From Actinomyces wuliandei (GTDB lineage: Bacteria > Actinomycetota > Actinomycetes > Actinomycetales > Actinomycetaceae), in contig NZ_CP025227.1 of assembly GCF_004010955.1 (NCBI RefSeq), positions 248,001 to 312,000 of the forward strand: DNA of 64,000 nt, given 5' to 3'. The position numbers and the translations under genes were made by a program. Positions 9,212-18,144 of the stretch are shown here, piece after piece. The notes beneath the pieces are model-generated. The model saw nothing but the letters and a program-made list of their open reading frames with translations, made no database searches and had not been told where the DNA came from. Each line of letters starts with the position of its first letter. Position 1 is the stretch's first letter.

Positions 9212-9874
9212 GTGCTGACAGGGGCTGCGGTGTCGCGAGCGACTCCACGAGGCCGCGCGGCGGCTGTGGACGAGGAGCTGGGGCGTGTCTACCCGGAGGC
9301 GCGCTGCTCCCTGGACCATGACGGGCCCTTCCAGCTGCTGGTGGCCACGGTGCTGTCTGCCCAGACCACTGACGCCCGCGTCAACACGGTCACCCCAGCC
9401 CTGTTCCGGCGCTGTCCTGACGCGGCCGCCCTGGCCGGGGCGCGGCGTGAGGAGCTGGAGGAGCTGCTGCGTCCCCTGGGGTTCCAGCGGGCCAAGGCGG
9501 GGCACCTGCTGGGGCTCGGGGCCGGCCTGTGCAATCACTTCGGGGGAGAGGTGCCCCGTGACCGTGATGCCCTCATGTCCCTCCCCGGCGTCGGGCGCAA
9601 GACGGCCAACGTCGTCCTGGGCAACGCCTTCGGCGTCCCCGCGATCACGGTGGACACCCACGTCGGCCGCCTGTCACGTCGGCTGGGGTGGACGACAGCG
9701 GAGAACCCGCTTCGGGTGGAGAAGGACATTGCTGACCTGTGGGAGCCGACGCGGTGGACCGACGGCTGCCACCGGCTCATTGCCCACGGCCGGTCCGTGT
9801 GTGCTGCCCGGTCGCCGCGTTGCTCGGAGTGCGTGCTGCTGGAGGCGGGCCTGTGCCCGCAGGTGGGCGTGTGA
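9212..9874 (+). CDS. nth: Endonuclease III (DNA glycosylase/AP lyase)
   Basis: Base-excision repair enzyme for oxidised pyrimidines. Helix-hairpin-helix LPGVGRKTANVVLGNAFG with the catalytic Lys, followed by the catalytic Asp in ITVDTHV. The C-terminal [4Fe-4S] cluster cysteines are CAARSPRCSECVLLEAGLC; the last spacing is 7 residues where the classical pattern C-x6-C-x2-C-x5-C has 5. Length 220 is normal. The GTG start at 9212 follows GGGAGCCGGG and may not be exact. Divergent from crp. Confidence 0.92.
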   Translation: MLTGAAVSRATPRGRAAAVDEELGRVYPEARCSLDHDGPFQLLVATVLSAQTTDARVNTVTPALFRRCPDAAALAGARREELEELLRPLGFQRAKAGHLLGLGAGLCNHFGGEVPRDRDALMSLPGVGRKTANVVLGNAFGVPAITVDTHVGRLSRRLGWTTAENPLRVEKDIADLWEPTRWTDGCHRLIAHGRSVCAARSPRCSECVLLEAGLCPQVGV

Positions 9875-9952
9875 CCCGGTGGTGGGGGCGGCCGCACGCC
9901 CGGGTCCCCCGCAGGTGGGTGCATGGCCCCCTTGGGTGGCTGTCGGCGCGCC

Positions 9953-10849
9953 TCAGGCGTGCTCGGCCAGAAAGGGCAGCAGCACCCTGACCAGGTCCTC
10001 CGGGGCCTCCTCCTGGGGGAAGTGCCCGACACCGCGGATCGTGACCTGCTGGAGGCGCCCGGCCACCCGGTGGGTGTCCCGGGCGTAGGCCTGGGCGGGT
10101 TGGACCGGGTCGAGCTCGCCCTGGACGGACAGGACGGGCACGTCTACCGGCTGCCCCAGGGTGGTGGCCTCGGCGCGTGAGACAAGGAGGCGGCGTGCGG
10201 GCTGCAGTGCGGTGTGCGCGGCGCCGGGGCGGGCCATGAGCTGGGCGTAGTAGCCGGCCGCCTGGCCCAGGGTGTCGCGGGTCGCGGGGGCGGCCCAGGA
10301 GCGCAGGAGCCGCTCCATCCTGGCTGGCGTGCTCAGGCGGCGCTCCGCCAGGCCACGGACCTGCAGCCCCAGGTACTGCAGCGAGCGGCCGGAGACGGCG
10401 CGGCCGCGTAGGGAGCGTGTCGCCAGGGGGTGGGGGGCGCCCACCGGCACGATGGCTGCGGTCAGGTCCGGTGCCAGCCGGGGCAGCGTCCATGCGGCCT
10501 GGCCTCCTAGCCCTGAGCCGACGACGACGACCCGCTCGTGGCCCAGGCTGCGTACGACCCCCGCCAGGTCGGTGCCGAGGGTGGCCAGGTCGTAGTCCGA
10601 GGGTGGCCGGTCGGAGCCGCCGAAGCCGCGCAGGTCCACGGCGGCCACACGGTGCCCCTCCCGGGCCAGGGCGGGCAGGACGTGGCGCCAGGTCCACCAG
10701 CACTCGGGGAAGCCGTGGACCAGCAGGACCAGCGTCCCTGCTGTGCCGGTTGTGGTCTCCGGCCCGGCCAGGGCGGCGTGGAAGCGGGTGCCGCCCGCAG
10801 TGAGGTCGCGGTGGGTCCAGGGGCCGGGGCGGTTGACGATGACAGGCAC
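9953..10849 (-). CDS. Alpha/beta-hydrolase, EphE-like, nucleophile apparently missing
   Basis: Epoxide-hydrolase-type alpha/beta-hydrolase fold of 298 residues. Seen: oxyanion HGFPECWWTWR, GFGGSDRPP, the nucleophile elbow, a cap domain with an LxYYAQLM segment, the acid strand VQGELDP, and the catalytic His in GVGHFPQEEAPE. The elbow reads GSGLGG, so the position normally Asp or Ser (Sm-x-Nu-x-Sm) is Gly. The gene sits where ephE sits in the crp-nth block of actinobacteria, but the intervening nudix and MarP-type genes are absent here. Convergent with nth. Possibly a non-hydrolytic paralog. Confidence 0.8.
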   Translation of the reverse strand: MPVIVNRPGPWTHRDLTAGGTRFHAALAGPETTTGTAGTLVLLVHGFPECWWTWRHVLPALAREGHRVAAVDLRGFGGSDRPPSDYDLATLGTDLAGVVRSLGHERVVVVGSGLGGQAAWTLPRLAPDLTAAIVPVGAPHPLATRSLRGRAVSGRSLQYLGLQVRGLAERRLSTPARMERLLRSWAAPATRDTLGQAAGYYAQLMARPGAAHTALQPARRLLVSRAEATTLGQPVDVPVLSVQGELDPVQPAQAYARDTHRVAGRLQQVTIRGVGHFPQEEAPEDLVRVLLPFLAEHA

Positions 10850-11215
10850 GCTGGAAGCCTACTGGCCCGGCGGCGCTGAAGTGGGCTCGTGCTTCGTGCC
10901 GGACGGCTGGGCTCTCGGCGCAGCGGCGGTGGGACGGGTCTGTGGGCTTGATGGGGATGATGGTCTCGGCCGGGTTGGTGGGTTCCGTTGGGGGTGGGCG
11001 GGACTCGCAGGAGCCGCCAGAGTCTCGCCCCTAACTTTCTCAGGCGTGGTTCTGTGGTGGCAGTCACAAGATTGCCGTTGACGCTCATGACCCGATTGTC
11101 TGCTGACACGGTCTCGTGACAACAGGGTGCTGGCCTGGTGGCTGCAGGACTGGTTGCCTGAGCGGCCGCTGGCTGGCCTGACCGGGCGCGTTGGCACCAT
11201 GAGTGGAAGGGGTCC
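10850..11215. other. Intergenic region, no gene seen
   Basis: About 366 bases between the leftward hydrolase gene and the rightward PrsW-toxin pseudogene. The right half is less GC-rich (around 11030-11130) and contains TTGACG near 11080, a possible -35, without a convincing -10. GGAAGGGG at 11206-11212 is the ribosome site for the next gene. Confidence 0.5.
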
Positions 11216-13223
11216 GTGAGCACCTCGGGCTACGGCATCATGCCGGGAACCCACCGGGTGGCGGTGCCGAAAGGTGCGGTGCGGGAGCCCCCTGAGGTCT
11301 GGGAGCGGGCTGTGGCTACCTTCCAGGCGTGGATGGGACGCCGTCCCGGGCTGGTGCGCGCACTGGCACGCCTGACCCGGGTGGTCCAGGTGGTGACGCT
11401 GGTGCTGCTGGTGGCGGTGCTGCTCCTGGTGCCGCGCCTGGCCGCGGTGGACTGGGGGCTTCTGGGGTTCGCGGCCGGTGCGGGGTTCACGGCGGCTGAG
11501 GACGCCGTACGCCGCCTGGCGCCTCCCTCCCTCCTGGAGCAGGTCGTCGGGGAGCAGCGGCTGGAGTACTCGCTCAACCCGTGGGCGGCGGGCTCCCTCC
11601 GCGTCCCGGACACGGGAGTGCTGGGTTACCTGGTGCCGGAGCTGGACCCCGGAGGGGGGCGATGGCGGTGGGCCACCAGGTGTGGGCGATGGGCGTGGCC
11701 ATGGCTGTGGGCCTGGGGCTGGTGCTGTGGCGGACCCGCAGGCCGTGGTGGCGGGTCCTGGCGTGGGTGCTGCCTGCGGCGGTCCTGGCGCTGGCCATGG
11801 TGGACCACGCGGGCTACAACGCTGCGACCCAGTGGCTGGACTGGGCTGAGGAGGGCTCCAGCGTGCCAGGCTGGATCGGCTGGTTGTGGCTGAGGACTGG
11901 TCGGGGGCACGCCCAGGTGAGACTCAGTGTGGTCCTGCTGGTGGTGTGACTGCTGGTGGACGCCTACCGCCGCCACCAGGCGGGTGCGGCGGGGACCACG
12001 CTGGCGTGGGCGCCCCGGGTGGTGGTGCCGCCCATGGTGGGCGTGCCCGCCCTGGTGTGGCTTCCGGTCCAGTCGCTGGTTGCGCTGGCGGCCTTCTCCT
12101 GGAGCGACCTTGTGCTGGTGCGCTCCGCCTACGGGGCGGTGGGGCTCACGCGCAGGCAGCGCATGGCTGAGGGGCGGGCCACGGCCAACCAGGTGCGCGG
12201 GGTGCGCGGTGACGCCATGGCCGCCACGGTGCCCGGCCTCGAGCCGCTGGCCCGCAACGTCTTCCGCGTGGTGGCCCTGGCGGTGGGGGTGACCGGCGTG
12301 GCCACGTGGGCGATGTCCCACGGCCGGGGCCTGTCCGCCTTTGTGCGCGACCCGGTGGAGGCCACCCGCTCCTACGCGCGCACCTTCACCCTGGAGCAGC
12401 TGGCTCTGGACGCCCTGGACTTTGGTCTGACCTTTATACCGGGCTCTGCGCTGAGCGCGGGCACGCGCAGCGCGGCACGCAGCCTGGCCTCATCGCGCGC
12501 CGCAGTGGCCAGGGCGGAGGACCTGGGGGAGATGCTCACCCGCTTCCAGCGCCACGCCGAGCTGGACGCGACCCTGCGTGCCGCCCAGGCCAGGCTGGGC
12601 TCCATGATGCCGCCGGGGTACACCGCAAGGGACTTTACAAGAAAAACCTTGATGATACGGCCGAGCAGTTGCAGAATGCGGGTTACACCGATGATCAGAT
12701 TAAGGCTCTGGAGAGGGCGGCGCAGGACGTGACAAGCCTGCGTGGGGCGCGCAACCGGGTGGCGGAGTACGTGGGCGAGCGTGGTGGGGAGCAGGTCCTC
12801 ACCCGTGAGGGCTACTACATCCCGCAGCCCTTCTGCTCCACCGGCCCCGGCCAGGCGGGGCCCGGCAGCTACTCCGTGGACGGCATGGCCGTCTCATCCT
12901 CGGGCGGCCATATCGTCATCCCCGAGTTCAAGGGCGGCAGCTCCGCCGTGAGCACCAAGCCGGTTCAGACTTTTCATGAGGGCTATGCCTTCCAGGCCAC
13001 TCCGCCCTACGTGCGCGACCGCATGCTGCGCGACCAGCGGGTGGTTCAGTTCTTCTGCGACAACCCCGCCCTGTGGGAGTCGGTCAAGGGAAGTGGCACG
13101 CGCCTGAGCCTGGAGGTCATCACCAGCCCGTCCCCCGGTAGCGTGGTGCGCAGCCACCAGATGGACTTCTCGCTGACTCCAGAGGTGATCCAGGACATGG
13201 AGGTGCGTATGGCCAGGCTCTAG
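11216..13223 (+). pseudogene. Decayed PrsW-type membrane protein with PD-(D/E)xK-like nuclease tail
   Basis: One ancestral gene broken three times. Frame 2 (11216 to about 11655) encodes a membrane segment and GFAAGAGFTAAEDAVRRL, like the PrsW E-x3-E/EN region. At a G6 tract (11653-11658) the reading must slip -1 to continue in frame 1, where GHQVWAMGVAMAVGL and VDHAGYNAA fit the His-containing helices of PrsW peptidases. An in-frame TGA lies at 11947-11949 in otherwise continuous coding. A second -1 lesion near 12629 leads to the C-terminal domain with SVDGMAV, then IVIPEFKGG, a D...ExK pair typical of restriction-endonuclease folds. GTG 11216 follows GGAAGGGG. PrsW-toxin fusions are known among actinobacterial polymorphic toxins; nuclease activity here is inferred. 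Confidence 0.7.
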
Positions 13224-13226
13224 AGC

Positions 13227-13259
13227 GCCAGGCAGCCTAGAGCGGTGAGGCTGCCTGGC
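13227..13259 (+). terminator. Hairpin terminator after PrsW-toxin gene
   Basis: Perfect 11-base arms GCCAGGCAGCC and GGCTGCCTGGC with an 11-base loop, starting 3 bases after the stop codon. No T-tract follows, as is common in high-GC actinobacteria. Confidence 0.7.
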
Positions 13260-13342
13260 AGGTCGCACAGTCCAACCGCAAGAACAGTCAGGACAGAGTG
13301 TGACGGACCCAGGGCCGGTGGGCCGGGAGGGAGAGCAGGGTT

Positions 13343-13711
13343 GTGGTGGAGATGAGGGTACTGCCTGTGGAGCGGGCTGTGGCGTGGGTCCGGGCGTGGA
13401 CCGAGCTGGAGTGGCCGGTGTCGTGGGACACGGCGTTTGCGGTGCGTGACCGCCTGGGCTGGGTGCCCAAGCCTCACGATGGTGAGATGTTTTGGACTGA
13501 ATTGTCGGTTGGTGACGAGGGTGGATTCTTTTCGAGCCTGCAGGGCAGGTTGAGTGGTGTGCGTATTCTGCTGACGACGCGGGTGGTACGTGGGCAGGAG
13601 GACGAGCACACCGCCCCGAGGACGTGGGCTGCTTACCGGGCCTATGTGGAGGCGCTGGTGGGCTTGTGCGGCCCGGGGCGCCGGGAGGTTAACCGTGAGA
13701 AGCGGGCGTAG
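13343..13711 (+). CDS. Small probable immunity protein (DUF6301-like)
   Basis: A 122-residue soluble protein with no membrane segment. VEWVRAW-type opening (ERAVAWVRAWTELEWPVSW) and DRLGW resemble the DUF6301 family common in Actinomyces toxin loci; this is from memory and should be tested. It lies directly downstream of the decayed PrsW-nuclease gene and its terminator, the usual place for a cognate immunity gene. GGGAGGGAG about 10 bases upstream supports GTG 13343; ATG 13352 is an alternative. Its last 70 bases overlap the converging Fic gene. Confidence 0.55.
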   Translation: MVEMRVLPVERAVAWVRAWTELEWPVSWDTAFAVRDRLGWVPKPHDGEMFWTELSVGDEGGFFSSLQGRLSGVRILLTTRVVRGQEDEHTAPRTWAAYRAYVEALVGLCGPGRREVNREKRA

Positions 13712-14337
13712 TAGTCGTCCTGCAGGGAGCGGAACATGCCGTGCAGGAATCCTGGCTCCTCCTCATAGCGGCTCAGGCCACGGTAGTAGAATACTTTCTT
13801 CTCCTCCAGCACGATGAACGGCATGACTCCGTGGCGCAGGCACTGCTGGAACATCAGCACCCAGCCCACCCGGCCGTTGCCGTCCTGGAAGGGGTGGATC
13901 GACTCAAAGTGGTAGTGGAACGCAGCAATGTCCTCAAAGGACATCTGTGACGGCGTGCGGGCCAGCAGGTTCTGGACTGCGGCCTCCACCTGCTCTGGCG
14001 GCGTCGTGTCCTGCCCGCCAACCACGTTGGCCTGGCGCTTCCAATCGCCCACAGCGAAGGACTGGCGACGGGCGTCCGCCGTGCCGCGCTTGAGGATGCG
14101 GTGGTAGTCCTTCATCGTCTCGGCGGTGACTGGCTCGCCCACCCGGCCCAGCATCTCGTCAAACAGGTCGAAGCTGTTGACCGTCTCGACCACATCATCG
14201 ACCGGGACGCCGTCTCCTGTGATCGTGCGGGTCTCGTAGATGTAGCGGGTCTGCTCCTGGTCGAGCTGGCTCCCCTCGATCCGGTTGGTGTTGTAGGCCA
14301 TGAGCACCTGGGTCAGGTGGTACAGCCCGCCCTTCAT
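13642..14337 (-). CDS. Fic-family protein with altered active-site motif
   Basis: Fic domain protein of the self-inhibited type. N-terminal inhibitory helix TNRIEG fits (S/T)-x3-E-(G/N). The active-site motif reads HPFQDGNGRVGW where the family has HPFx(D/E)GNGRxxR: His and the GNGR anchor are present, but the second Arg, which contacts nucleotide phosphates, is Trp (codon TGG against CGG). FYYRGL downstream is typical. Upstream of ATG 14335-14337 the frame continues with family-like sequence (IDPAQFRRTLLDQRRTR) to a TAG at 14455-14457 without any ATG, GTG or TTG, so the original start may be lost. Activity is doubtful. Confidence 0.8.
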   Translation of the reverse strand: MKGGLYHLTQVLMAYNTNRIEGSQLDQEQTRYIYETRTITGDGVPVDDVVETVNSFDLFDEMLGRVGEPVTAETMKDYHRILKRGTADARRQSFAVGDWKRQANVVGGQDTTPPEQVEAAVQNLLARTPSQMSFEDIAAFHYHFESIHPFQDGNGRVGWVLMFQQCLRHGVMPFIVLEEKKVFYYRGLSRYEEEPGFLHGMFRSLQDDYYARFSRLTSRRPGPHKPTSAST

Positions 14338-14501
14338 CCGCGTGCGACGCTGGTCCAGGAGCGTGCGTCGGAACTGCGCCGGGTCGATGGCGTACTCCTC
14401 TCCTCGCGCACGGTCGGCTCCTTCCTCCGCAGCGGCCTGTGGCTGAGCCTCATCCTACGACCGCCCGCCACACGCCAGGGCAGGCTCCGTCAGGAGCCCC
14501 C

Positions 14502-14825
14502 TCAGGCCATGGCCAGGCTCAGGGCGACGTAGGCCGCCGTGCCACCCACCAGGGACAGGGCGATCGACCTGCGCCACAGGTGCAGCACTGCGGTCCCAGC
14601 GACCCCCACGGCCGCAGGCACCCACGTGGCAGGCTCCAGGGTGACCCCGTCCAGGGTGTAGGCCACGAGCACCACCATGACGCCCAGGGGCATCGCCCGT
14701 GACAGGAAGTCCAGCAGGGCGCTGCCCCTCCGTCCGCGCAGCAGCACAAAAGGCAGGATCCGGCAGCCGAAGGTGATGGCCGCGACCACGAGGACAGCCA
14801 CGGCGACCTGCGTGGTGCTCAGCAC
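14502..14825 (-). CDS. azlD: AzlD-family branched-chain amino acid transport subunit
   Basis: 107-residue membrane protein with four hydrophobic segments and the family opening TFGCRILPFVLLRG followed by LSRAMPLGVMVVLVAY. AzlD pairs with AzlC to export branched-chain amino acids. The start overlaps the end of azlC by 7 bases, which indicates coupled translation. Confidence 0.88.
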   Translation of the reverse strand: MLSTTQVAVAVLVVAAITFGCRILPFVLLRGRRGSALLDFLSRAMPLGVMVVLVAYTLDGVTLEPATWVPAAVGVAGTAVLHLWRRSIALSLVGGTAAYVALSLAMA

Positions 14826-15718
14826 TGTGCCCCCTCCTGCCGGGCGTCCTGCTGGCTGCGGGCCGGGTCGTCGTGGGAGTCGTCGTGGAAATCCTCGTGG
14901 GAGTCACTGCGGCGGCCGCCCCTCCTGCCTGGCTGGCCGCTGCCGCCCCCATGGTCACGCCGTGCGCCACGGTGCCGCCAGGCGAACAGGGCCACCAGGC
15001 CCGCAGCCAGCACTGACAGGCCCACCAGCAGTGCTGCGGAGCCACCCACGAGCAGGGCCGTGCCGCCTGCCAGCATGCCCAGGCACAGGACGGCCATGTC
15101 TGGGTGCGTCCTCCAGTTCTCGATGGCCAGGACCACGAACAGTGCCGTCAGGACGAAGCCGAGCAGACTGATGCGCTCCCCGACCAGGGCGGCCAGCCCC
15201 GTCCCAGCCAGGGCGCCTGCCGTCGTGCCAGCCGTCCAGGCGCCGTGGCTGAGAGCCTGGACGGTCAGGACGTAGCGCCCGCTCATGGAGTGGCGGTCCT
15301 TGGAGGCCAGCAGGGCGTAGACCTCGTCGGTGATGGCGTGGACCGAGTACAGGCGGGCGGCCAGGCTGCCCCGGACCCGGTCCAGGGGGAAGCCCAGGCC
15401 GTAGAAGACGTGCCTGCCGGAGACGAAGACGGTGGACACCGCGATGGTGGCCAGCGGCTCCCCCGCACCAGCCAGCGGTACCAGCAGCATCTGCATGGTC
15501 CCGGAGTAGATGACGAGGCTCCACATCGGCGCCCACCACCAGGACAGACCCTGGGCGACCAGCAGCACGCCTGCTGCCAGCCCCAGTGTCACGTAGCCGA
15601 CGACGACAGGCACCGCGTCACGGGCGGCGGCCCGTGCGCTGGTGAGCGGCTGGCCGGGTGCGCCTGTCCCTGGCGCTGCCGAGGGGGTCGGGTCGTCGCG
15701 TGCGGGCAGGTCAGTCAC
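14819..15718 (-). CDS. azlC: AzlC-family branched-chain amino acid exporter subunit
   Basis: Large subunit of the AzlCD exporter. Multiple membrane segments; family features include the GYVTLGLAAGVLL region, SLVIYSGTMQMLL and SGRHVFYGLGF. After the last membrane segment there is an unusual hydrophilic tail of about 45 residues rich in His, Asp, Arg and Gly (HEDFHDDSHDD), which could bind metal or simply be disordered. The ATG lies 3 bases after the stop of the preceding gene on the same strand. Confidence 0.88.
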   Translation of the reverse strand: MTDLPARDDPTPSAAPGTGAPGQPLTSARAAARDAVPVVVGYVTLGLAAGVLLVAQGLSWWWAPMWSLVIYSGTMQMLLVPLAGAGEPLATIAVSTVFVSGRHVFYGLGFPLDRVRGSLAARLYSVHAITDEVYALLASKDRHSMSGRYVLTVQALSHGAWTAGTTAGALAGTGLAALVGERISLLGFVLTALFVVLAIENWRTHPDMAVLCLGMLAGGTALLVGGSAALLVGLSVLAAGLVALFAWRHRGARRDHGGGSGQPGRRGGRRSDSHEDFHDDSHDDPARSQQDARQEGAQC

Positions 15719-15721
15719 CGG

Positions 15722-17932
15722 TCAGTCGCCGGTCTCACGGTCGGGCTCGCCCGGCGCGGTGCGCTCGCGTCGCCCCGCGCGCCTGGCGGAGTCGGAGACG
15801 ACCCCCACCATGACCATGAACAGCCCCATGAGGACGAAGCGCCCAGTCAGCCCGTCGGCCATGACGTAGGAGGTCAGGGCCTCACCCAGCGAGGAGTGGG
15901 CCTGTAGCCGCTCGACGGTGGGGCCGACAAGCGAGGCCACCGCTGCGGGTGCCACGAGGAAGGGCAGGCCGAAGAAGAGGCCGAGGCCTCCGACCACGTA
16001 GGTTCCCAGTGAGGAGCGGTGCGCCATGAACAGGGCCACGACGAAGGCCGCCGCGCCGCAGACCAGCTCGGTAGCACCCCTGACGCTGACCGAGTCGGGC
16101 CACACGGAGGCGTCCCCGCCAGTCATGTGGACGGCGCCGTCATGCACCAGGAACCAGGCCAGTGGGAGCAGCGCCACGGCGACCAGCACCCCAGCCCAGT
16201 GGGATGCGGCCCGGGAGCCCGTGCGCCGGGCGGCACGGGTCTTCTCCCGGGGCGTCTCCCTCCTGTGGGAGCCGCGAGGGCGTGACCGCCGGGAGGAGGC
16301 AGAGGGCGCAGAGGCTGCGGAGTCCGGCGTGCCTGCGGACGCGGTGGCTGGCAGAGGGGTTGGCGGCACGTCCGCAGCCGTGGTGTTCGGGGAGGTGGTG
16401 TCCGGGGCACCTGCCGAGGGGGCGGCTGCGGAGGAGCCTGCCGGGGCGGAGTCCGGGTCGGCTGGCAGAGGGGCGGGCTGGGAGGCTGGCAGGGAACTCC
16501 GAGTGGCCGACTGGGAACCTTGGACGGGCGGCTGAGGGTCGGCTGCGTCCCGGCTTGTCGGCAGGTGCGGGGCGGCCGAGGACGGTGTGTCTTCGCCAGG
16601 CTGGGGGTCCAATGACAGCAGGGCGCGTCGTCGAACCGCCGTGTCCTCCAGGGCGGCGTCGCCCGTGGGGGGCTGGTAGCGCCGCAGGCGGGGCGCCTCC
16701 GGCCTGGTGGCGGGTGCCGTGGCAGGGGACCGGGGCTGCTCGGGGACGTCAGCGGCAAGCGGGGGTTGACTGAGGCTGCTGGCCGCAGGCAGCCTCTCGT
16801 GAGCCTCATTGGCCGCTACAGTCTCCTCGGTCGTGACGGTCTCCCCGGCAGCCTGTGCTGCCGGGGTGCTGGGCAGCCCTGCGGGTACCTGGGCCGCTGG
16901 TCCTGCCGGGGCAGTGTCAGGCGCCTCCCCGGGAGAGCCGCTGGGGCCGGTGCTGTCCGAGGGCTTGGTGCTGACTGCGGGCCTGGCGGTACCAGGTGCC
17001 TGGCTCTCTCCCGGGCTGCCGCTGGTGGTCGCGACGACGGTGACAGCACCTGCGGCGGTGGCGGCCGGGCTGGCGGTGGGCTGCGTCTCCTCGCTGCCCT
17101 GCTGGGGACTCTCGACGCCCTGCCGCTCCCCGGTCTGCTGCTCCTCGACACCCTTAGTGGGCGTGACGGTGGGACCGCTGTTGACAGGGGCGGGGGTGGC
17201 GTCGGGAGCGGCAGGGGTGTTGCTGCCCGCGTCGTCACCGGTGCCGGGGCTGTCAGCGCCAGGGGCGCTGGTACCGGGCGCGTCGGTGCCAGAGGTGTCG
17301 GCACTGTCTCGGCCGGACAGCTCCGCCAGGTGCCGACGTACCTCCGCCTCAGAGATCGGCTTGCCGATGTCGCTGGGCAGCTCCGTGATGGGCTCAAGCG
17401 CTGGTGGAGTACCGGTGGAGGGCGTGGGCAGGGGCAGGAGAGGGGCGTCAGGCCCTGGCTGGTCCTCCTCGGGAGCCTCAGGTGGTGTGGGGCTGCCCTG
17501 GGGTTGCGCCTGGGCCGCCGACGTGCTGCCAGCCTGGGGCACGTCGGCCTCCACAGGTGCCTCAGGCTGGGCAGGATCGGTGTCAGCCGATGGGGCGGCC
17601 CCGGGCGACGCAGGCGCCGCGTCAGTGACTGGGGAAGGCTCGGAGGCAGTGGGGGCGGGGACTGGAGCGGGAGCTGCTGAATCGGAGCCAGCGGAGGGGG
17701 CGGGAGCCGAGGAGGGGGCGGCAACGTCCCGTGCCAGGTCGGGGGTGCTGGCAGTCAGGGAGGACTCCCCGGCCTGCTGCCGTGCCTGGCCCGTAGCCGG
17801 CCGTGCTTGTGTCGGAGGTGCCAGGACGTCCTGGCGGGGTGGCACCTGGCCGTCGTCGTCCGGCTCGGGTGTGAGCCGGGGGCCTGGCGGGCCCGGGACG
17901 TCATCGGGACGGCGGGAACTGTCGCTGCTCAC
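15722..17932 (-). CDS. Long Pro/Ser/Ala-rich protein with C-terminal membrane domain
   Basis: Not recognised. Residues 1 to about 570 are low-complexity (Pro, Ala, Ser, Thr, Glu) and almost surely disordered, with scattered charged patches such as EAEVRRHLAELSG near residue 205. The last 150 residues contain four hydrophobic segments (WAGVLVAVALLPLAWFLV; TELVCGAAAFVVALFMA; YVVGGLGLFFGLPFLVAPA; FVLMGLFMVMVGVV). GTG 17932 is chosen because AAGGAGGT lies 5 bases before it; the frame is open to 18148, but without such a site. The long cytosolic or exported disordered arm on a small membrane domain resembles envelope or division-site scaffolds, but no function can be assigned. Confidence 0.65.
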   Translation of the reverse strand: MSSDSSRRPDDVPGPPGPRLTPEPDDDGQVPPRQDVLAPPTQARPATGQARQQAGESSLTASTPDLARDVAAPSSAPAPSAGSDSAAPAPVPAPTASEPSPVTDAAPASPGAAPSADTDPAQPEAPVEADVPQAGSTSAAQAQPQGSPTPPEAPEEDQPGPDAPLLPLPTPSTGTPPALEPITELPSDIGKPISEAEVRRHLAELSGRDSADTSGTDAPGTSAPGADSPGTGDDAGSNTPAAPDATPAPVNSGPTVTPTKGVEEQQTGERQGVESPQQGSEETQPTASPAATAAGAVTVVATTSGSPGESQAPGTARPAVSTKPSDSTGPSGSPGEAPDTAPAGPAAQVPAGLPSTPAAQAAGETVTTEETVAANEAHERLPAASSLSQPPLAADVPEQPRSPATAPATRPEAPRLRRYQPPTGDAALEDTAVRRRALLSLDPQPGEDTPSSAAPHLPTSRDAADPQPPVQGSQSATRSSLPASQPAPLPADPDSAPAGSSAAAPSAGAPDTTSPNTTAADVPPTPLPATASAGTPDSAASAPSASSRRSRPRGSHRRETPREKTRAARRTGSRAASHWAGVLVAVALLPLAWFLVHDGAVHMTGGDASVWPDSVSVRGATELVCGAAAFVVALFMAHRSSLGTYVVGGLGLFFGLPFLVAPAAVASLVGPTVERLQAHSSLGEALTSYVMADGLTGRFVLMGLFMVMVGVVSDSARRAGRRERTAPGEPDRETGD

Positions 17933-18144
17933 GGGGACCTCCTTGCTGCTGGCACACGGTAACGGTCCGAGCGCCTGCGGGGGAGCAGGCGTGCCGGTGC
18001 TGGACGGGCCGTACTGTCTGCGGCATACCGTACTCGCGGGTGGCTCGCGGGTGCTGTGCGCTGCCTGCCCGCACCGAGATGTACCGATTCCTCTCGGTAG
18101 GCTGCGCCGGGGGACGACGGGTGGGGCCTGCCTGACCTGCCCCG

